Below are positions 60,127 to 64,000 of a DNA stretch of 64,000 bases, in pieces. The notes under the pieces were generated by a model, which made no database searches, was not told where the DNA came from, and saw only the letters and a program-made list of their open reading frames with translations. The translations under genes and the position numbers were made by a program. The DNA comes from a bacterium (GTDB lineage Bacteria; Planctomycetota; UBA1135; UBA2386): positions 124,001 to 188,000 of the forward strand of contig JANSXC010000009.1 of assembly GCA_024743115.1 (NCBI GenBank). Reading direction: 5' to 3'. Numbering within the stretch: position 1 is the stretch's first letter; every line of letters begins with the position of its first letter.

Positions 60127-62196
60127 TCAGCGAGCTACGTCGACCACGATGCCGTCGTGCGTCTCGACGACGGTCCCGTCCGCGAATCGCATGCGCGTCG
60201 TGAGCGCGCCCGTGCTTTCGACGTTCGGCCGTCCGAACCGCGCGGTGAAGTAGCGGAGATCCTGCCCCAGCGCGGGCTCCTGCGGCCAACCGGTATCGGC
60301 CGTGCGCTGCATCAGGAAGGCCTTCTCCGCGAGCGCAATGACCTCGCCCCGCACGATCACGAGCGCCTCCTCGGCGTTGCCCTTCGCATCGCGATAGAAC
60401 CAGTGCTGCGCATTCTGACTCACGCTGATTTCGGCCGGCGGACCGATCACACCCAGGACGTCCATGCGCGTGCGGCCGAGCAGGTGTTCGGCGAACACCG
60501 CGTTCCCGGCGTAGCGATAGGCCTGGGGCCCGACCGGGAACGCTCGCGGAGCCAGGGCCGCGACCCCGAAAGCCAGGAACGCCAGCACCATCGTGGCCCG
60601 AATCAGACCGCGCCCGAATCGCACCGGCATGCCCGCGGCCATCAAGGAACGCTGGCGGCGCACCTCGAAGCGCAGGAACCAGATCCCGCCGACGGCGATC
60701 CCAGCGGCCGCCAGGAGCCCGATGATGAGCTGCGCATCGTTGCTGCGAATCGCGGAGATCGGAATGAACACGACCGCCGTGGCGACGCCGATCGGCACGA
60801 TCCAAGCCATCGTCACCGCGATCCCGAGCCCGTAGATCCGCCCGGGGTTCGCCCTGATCCGACATACCGCCCCGAACCCGAGCGCGAGGACGAGCAGCAG
60901 CGTTCCGATCGCCACGCTCAGCATCATCGGGGGCAGCGCTTCGTGCGAGAACACCAGTTCCGGCGGCACGGGCATCGGCGATGCGGCCTGGGTCACTTCC
61001 TCCCCGGCCTGAATCCGCGCCACCGCCGACTCCGCCTCCATCGTGTAGCGCTCGAGATCGGCGTCGAAGTAGTAGTTGAGTCGCCGACCGCGCTCATGCA
61101 GGAAGAGCAGGAAGGCACAGCTGACGAACCCCAGCAGCAGCGCGGCAATCGCGACTGCCGGCCCCTTCACAACCCGTGCGTCGGTCGCGAGCGCTACGCC
61201 CTCGATGGGCTGACCGCCTGCGTCGGGCCGGCGCTCGCCGTCGGCGGCGGCGGCACGCGATGCGGCCCCTCTGGCACTCGATCGCGGATCGACACCAGCG
61301 TCCAGCGCCGCGGCCTGCCGCTCGACGTCCGACCGGATCTCACTCGCCTGCTGGTAGCGCTTGTCGGGCTGCTGCGCGAGTGCGCGACGCACGACCTCAT
61401 CGAGCCCGTGCGGCACGCCACCGCGCTGCGACGGCGGATCGAAGTGCCCGAGCGGCAACTGCCCCGTCAGCATCTCGTAGAGCACGACGCCGAGCGAATA
61501 GATGTCCGCGCGGTGATCGACTGCCGCCGTACCACGGAATTGCTCCGGCGCCATGTAGTGCGGGGTGCCGAACACCGCGGTGCTGCGGGTCAACGCAATC
61601 GGGTCGCCTTGCTGCGCCACCTTCGCGAGGCCGAAGTCGGCGATCTTCACCTGCCCGTCGGTGTCGACGAGGATGTTCTCGGGCTTGATGTCGCGATGCA
61701 CGATGCCGCGCTCGTGCGCGAACTGCAGCGCCGTGCAGATCTGCGGTGCGATGCGCAGAGCTTCGGCAGGCGACAGTTCGCCGAGTTCCATGAGCTGGCG
61801 CAGGTTGACGCCGTCGACGAACTCCGTGACGAGGAAGAACTGCCCGTCCCGCTCACCGAAGTCGTGCACGGTGAGAATGGCCGGGTGGTTCAACGTCGCG
61901 AGCGCCCGCGCCTCGCGCAGGAACCGCTCGCCGAACTCGGGATCCTTGCCGAGTTCGACGGGCATCACCTTGATCGCGACCGAGCGCCCGAGCTTGGGCT
62001 GAACCGCGCGATAGACCGCTCCCATACCGCCGCGCCCGATCAGCCCGACGATCTCGAACTCCGGGAACCGCGCCGCGAGCTCGGCGAGCGACGGCAATGC
62101 GGGTCCCTGGCCAGCCGCCTGCTCCGCGGCAGTGTGATGCATCGCCTGCCGCAGCATTCCCTGGTGATCGACCGGACGTTCGTGAGACTCGTTCAT
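60127..62196 (-). CDS. Ser/Thr protein kinase with multiple membrane helices
   Basis: A 689-residue kinase. The domain (about 45-320) carries IGRGGMGAVYRAV, VAIKVMP, HRDIKPENILV, DFGLA and GTPHYMAPEQF, so all catalytic residues are present. The C-terminal half has a membrane helix near 350 (VAIAALLLGFVSCAFLLFL), three or four further helices (about 430-570) and a final soluble part with VIGPPAEISVSQNAQHWFYR. It is encoded 73 bases after an ECF sigma factor on the same strand; this sigma-kinase pairing is common in Planctomycetota and suggests that the kinase controls the sigma factor by phosphorylation. Confidence 0.93.
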   Translation of the reverse strand: MNESHERPVDHQGMLRQAMHHTAAEQAAGQGPALPSLAELAARFPEFEIVGLIGRGGMGAVYRAVQPKLGRSVAIKVMPVELGKDPEFGERFLREARALATLNHPAILTVHDFGERDGQFFLVTEFVDGVNLRQLMELGELSPAEALRIAPQICTALQFAHERGIVHRDIKPENILVDTDGQVKIADFGLAKVAQQGDPIALTRSTAVFGTPHYMAPEQFRGTAAVDHRADIYSLGVVLYEMLTGQLPLGHFDPPSQRGGVPHGLDEVVRRALAQQPDKRYQQASEIRSDVERQAAALDAGVDPRSSARGAASRAAAADGERRPDAGGQPIEGVALATDARVVKGPAVAIAALLLGFVSCAFLLFLHERGRRLNYYFDADLERYTMEAESAVARIQAGEEVTQAASPMPVPPELVFSHEALPPMMLSVAIGTLLLVLALGFGAVCRIRANPGRIYGLGIAVTMAWIVPIGVATAVVFIPISAIRSNDAQLIIGLLAAAGIAVGGIWFLRFEVRRQRSLMAAGMPVRFGRGLIRATMVLAFLAFGVAALAPRAFPVGPQAYRYAGNAVFAEHLLGRTRMDVLGVIGPPAEISVSQNAQHWFYRDAKGNAEEALVIVRGEVIALAEKAFLMQRTADTGWPQEPALGQDLRYFTARFGRPNVESTGALTTRMRFADGTVVETHDGIVVDVAR

Positions 62197-62269
62197 GCCG
62201 TCCGATGCACCGTGATCAGCACCGCGTTACCGGCAATCACCGAAAATCCGGACCGCCCATTCCACGCCG

Positions 62270-62974
62270 TCACGCGTCGAGCGCCTCCCAGAGCGCGGAC
62301 AGCTCGGCGCCATCGGCTGTCGGGTCAGCGAGGGTATCCCGCACGACAGCCTCGAGCCGGTCGCGGAACCGCTGCCGCAGCCGGTGCGCGGCGACCCGTA
62401 ACGCGCCTTCCGTCGTCCCGATCTCGGCCGCGAGTCGCGCCCACGACGGCGCCTGCCCCTCGAGCGTCGGCCGCAGGTGCGGCAGCAACTCACCGCGACC
62501 GGCCTCGATCTCGGCCGCCGTCAATTCACTGAGCGCGCGTTCGATCGCCGCCTGCGCCCACCGCCGATCGAACAACGCCGCCGCATCGAGACGATCGACC
62601 GGCTCCCGGCTCCAACGCGCCTCCTCGGACTCGAGATCGAACTCGAGCGACAGGTGCGCAACGTCGCCCCCACGCTTCTCGGCGCGCGCCGCCCGCCGCT
62701 CGTTCGCGCGCCAGTTGCGCGCGCAGGTGGCGAGGAACCCACGAAACCGCCCGCGCGACGCCTCTGCCCGTTCGAAGTCGCCGCGCTCGAGCAGGTGCGC
62801 GAACAATCCCTGCGTCAGGTCGCCGGCCTCGTCCGGCGGCAAGCCATCTGCGCGATACATCGCGTAGACGGCCGGCCAGTAGATCCGGCAAAGCTCATCG
62901 AGCGCGCGCCGGGCGGGCTCGTCCCGTCCGCTCGCCCGTGCGATCAGACTCCAGCGCGTCGTGTGGAACGCCAC
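62270..62974 (-). CDS. ECF-type RNA polymerase sigma factor, kinase-associated
   Basis: A 234-residue sigma factor with a GTG start. Region 2 is at about residues 20-90 (LDELCRIYWPAVYAMYRADG, DEAGDLTQGLFAHLLERGDF) and region 4 at about 180-220 (SWARLAAEIGTTEGALRVAA, HRLRQRFRDRL). It is longer than the usual ECF factor because of a linker between regions 2 and 4, as in planctomycete ECFs linked to Ser/Thr kinases. It is followed on the same strand by a kinase gene. The target promoters are unknown. Confidence 0.9.
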   Translation of the reverse strand: MAFHTTRWSLIARASGRDEPARRALDELCRIYWPAVYAMYRADGLPPDEAGDLTQGLFAHLLERGDFERAEASRGRFRGFLATCARNWRANERRAARAEKRGGDVAHLSLEFDLESEEARWSREPVDRLDAAALFDRRWAQAAIERALSELTAAEIEAGRGELLPHLRPTLEGQAPSWARLAAEIGTTEGALRVAAHRLRQRFRDRLEAVVRDTLADPTADGAELSALWEALDA

Positions 62975-63060
62975 GCCGCCAGCATCGCGCGCACCCGGTC
63001 ACCGAACAAGGCTCACCGGCTTCCGCTTGCGTCGACGCGGCGGACCGGCCAACCTCACGC

Positions 63061-63705
63061 ATGCCGTCACACGACTACTGGCTGGAACGCTGGCGTGAGC
63101 AGCGCATCGCCTTCCACGAACCCGGCGGCAACGGCGCGCTGCGGCGCCACTGGCCATGGCGCGGCAAACGCGTGCTCGTGCCGTTCTGTGGCAAGGCGAC
63201 CGATCTGCGCTGGCTCGCCGAGCTGGGCAACGAGGTGGTCGGCGTCGAACTCGCAGAGTCCGCCGCGCGCGATTTCTTCGCCGAACAAGAGCTCGACCAC
63301 ACCATCACCGACGGACCGCTGCCGGCCTATCGCGGAACCGAAGTCCCGATCGTGATCCACGTCGGCGACTACTTCGCGTTCGATGGCCCGCTCGACGGCC
63401 GCCGCTGCGATGCGCTCTACGATCGGGCCGCGCTCGTCGCGGTCCCCGGCGGCGAGCGGGCGCGCTACATCGAACACACCAAGAACCTGCTCACGTCCGA
63501 CGCCAACCGGCTCGTCATCACGTTCTGCTACGACCAGGGCGCCGCCGTCGGCCCACCGTTCGCCGTGCCGGACGACGAAGTGCGCGGCTACTGGTCCGAT
63601 CTGACCCGCCTCGAGGCGTATTGCGTGCTCGAGCAGGGTCCGCCGAAGTTCCGGGCGGCCGGCCTCTCGGAGCTGCTCGAGACGGTCTGGCGCAGCCCCA
63701 CGTGA
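63061..63705 (+). CDS. Thiopurine S-methyltransferase-like SAM-dependent methyltransferase
   Basis: A 214-residue protein of the TPMT family. It begins with the family line WLERWREQRIAFHEPGGN, followed by the SAM site VLVPFCGKATDLRWLAELGN, the VVGVELAESAARDFF segment and YDRAALVAVPGGERARYI. Bacterial members methylate selenium, tellurium or thiol compounds; the natural substrate here is unknown. The ATG at 63061 was chosen because the family starts there. It is divergent from the ECF sigma gene, with 86 bases between, and is followed by a molybdoenzyme gene on the same strand. Confidence 0.9.
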   Translation: MPSHDYWLERWREQRIAFHEPGGNGALRRHWPWRGKRVLVPFCGKATDLRWLAELGNEVVGVELAESAARDFFAEQELDHTITDGPLPAYRGTEVPIVIHVGDYFAFDGPLDGRRCDALYDRAALVAVPGGERARYIEHTKNLLTSDANRLVITFCYDQGAAVGPPFAVPDDEVRGYWSDLTRLEAYCVLEQGPPKFRAAGLSELLETVWRSPT

Positions 63706-63725
63706 ACGGGATGCGGGGTGTGAGG

Positions 63726-63731
63726 TAGGCT
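63726..63731 (+). promoter_or_regulatory. Candidate -10 box (TAGGCT) before the last gene
   Basis: A TANNNT hexamer ends 9 bases before the ATG at 63741, with no ribosome binding site. Confidence 0.35.
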
Positions 63732-63740
63732 CTGCGGCCG

Positions 63741-64000
63741 ATGAGTGACCACGACCGCGAGCCCGTGTCGCGCCGACGTTTCCTGACCGGCTCCGGCCGG
63801 ACCGCCATGGCTGCGGCGATCGGTGCGCCGATCGTGTTTCACGATCGGCTGCCGCGCGACGTGGCGCCAATCGGATTGCAACCGCCGCAGGACCCGCAGA
63901 TCCCAGGCAAGCCGGGGCTGCGCGTGCTCAACGACCGGCCAGTGAACGCGGAGACCCCGGCCCACCTGCTCGACGACGACGTCACGCCAGCGAGCCGGCT
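63741..64000 (+). CDS. Tat-exported sulfite oxidase-like molybdoenzyme, N-terminal part
   Basis: The first 86 residues of a protein that continues past the window. It has a twin-arginine signal (SRRRFLTGSGRTAMAAAIG, residues 10-28) and then the line PGKPGLRVLNDRPVNAETPA followed by HLLDDDVTPASRL, which matches the opening of the sulfite oxidase / SoxC-type molybdopterin fold. The cofactor-binding Cys would lie downstream, outside the window. It would oxidise sulfite or a related compound outside the cytoplasm. Confidence 0.75.
   Translation, partial: MSDHDREPVSRRRFLTGSGRTAMAAAIGAPIVFHDRLPRDVAPIGLQPPQDPQIPGKPGLRVLNDRPVNAETPAHLLDDDVTPASR

Noticed and set aside
59182..62532. Very long open frame of 1116 codons on the plus strand
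   Set aside because: It runs antisense to a kinase and an ECF gene whose motifs are unmistakable. Its translation is rich in Arg and His with no recognisable domain, as is common for antisense frames in GC-rich DNA.

Overview
The window is high-GC bacterial DNA, roughly two thirds G+C by eye, and most likely comes from a marine-type Planctomycetota. The evidence is the gene families present: two sets of DUF1549/DUF1553 plus DUF1501 genes, Ser/Thr kinases carrying TPR or FGE-like tails, an ECF sigma factor next to a kinase, VCBS/FG-GAP secreted proteins, Gfo/Idh dehydrogenase with a xylose-isomerase-like TIM barrel, and several secreted proteins that share a clade-type C-terminal domain. I saw no rRNA, tRNA, CRISPR array, prophage or insertion sequence. 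The window is a densely packed chromosomal segment that starts inside one gene and ends inside another.

Layout. 1-9.7 kb: end of a beta-lactamase-like hydrolase, an orphan sensor histidine kinase, two coupled HEAT-repeat membrane/secreted proteins, an M1 peptidase and a MATE transporter. 9.7-20.2 kb is a respiratory block: a secreted sugar dehydrogenase, a diheme NorC-like cytochrome c with a NorB-like heme-copper oxidase, a beta-helix protein, and a four-gene operon with FeS subunit, molybdopterin subunit, TorD-type chaperone and small membrane protein. 20.5-25.3 kb: a secreted protein, an iodotyrosine-deiodinase-like flavoprotein and a kinase with a degenerate FGE tail. 25.3-31 kb: a membrane-anchored Clp-type AAA+ protein ending in a release-factor-2-like module, then two sugar-metabolism genes. 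31-37.3 kb: two FG-GAP proteins, one with an in-frame TGA, YjbQ, and an esterase. 37.4-47 kb: two convergent DUF1549/DUF1501 cassettes with a TlpA-like thioredoxin. 47-56 kb: LysR regulator, lactonase-like propeller, SatD and DUF3307 pair, membrane phosphatase, lipoprotein and secreted proteins. 56-64 kb: DUF2071, two kinases, ECF sigma factor, TPMT-like methyltransferase and the start of a sulfite-oxidase-like molybdoenzyme.

The most unusual observations are: (i) the AAA+ protein fused to an RF2-like domain that lacks the GGQ domain; (ii) an FG-GAP protein with an in-frame TGA followed by a SECIS-like hairpin, a possible selenoprotein; (iii) a nitric-oxide-reductase-like subunit lacking a helix-VI histidine and carrying Met for one heme ligand; (iv) a duplicated palindromic operator over the satD start codon; and (v) a TANNNT box 6-10 bases before at least 13 start codons, which suggests widespread leaderless transcription.

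All function calls come from reading motifs and remembered family sequences. No database search was run.
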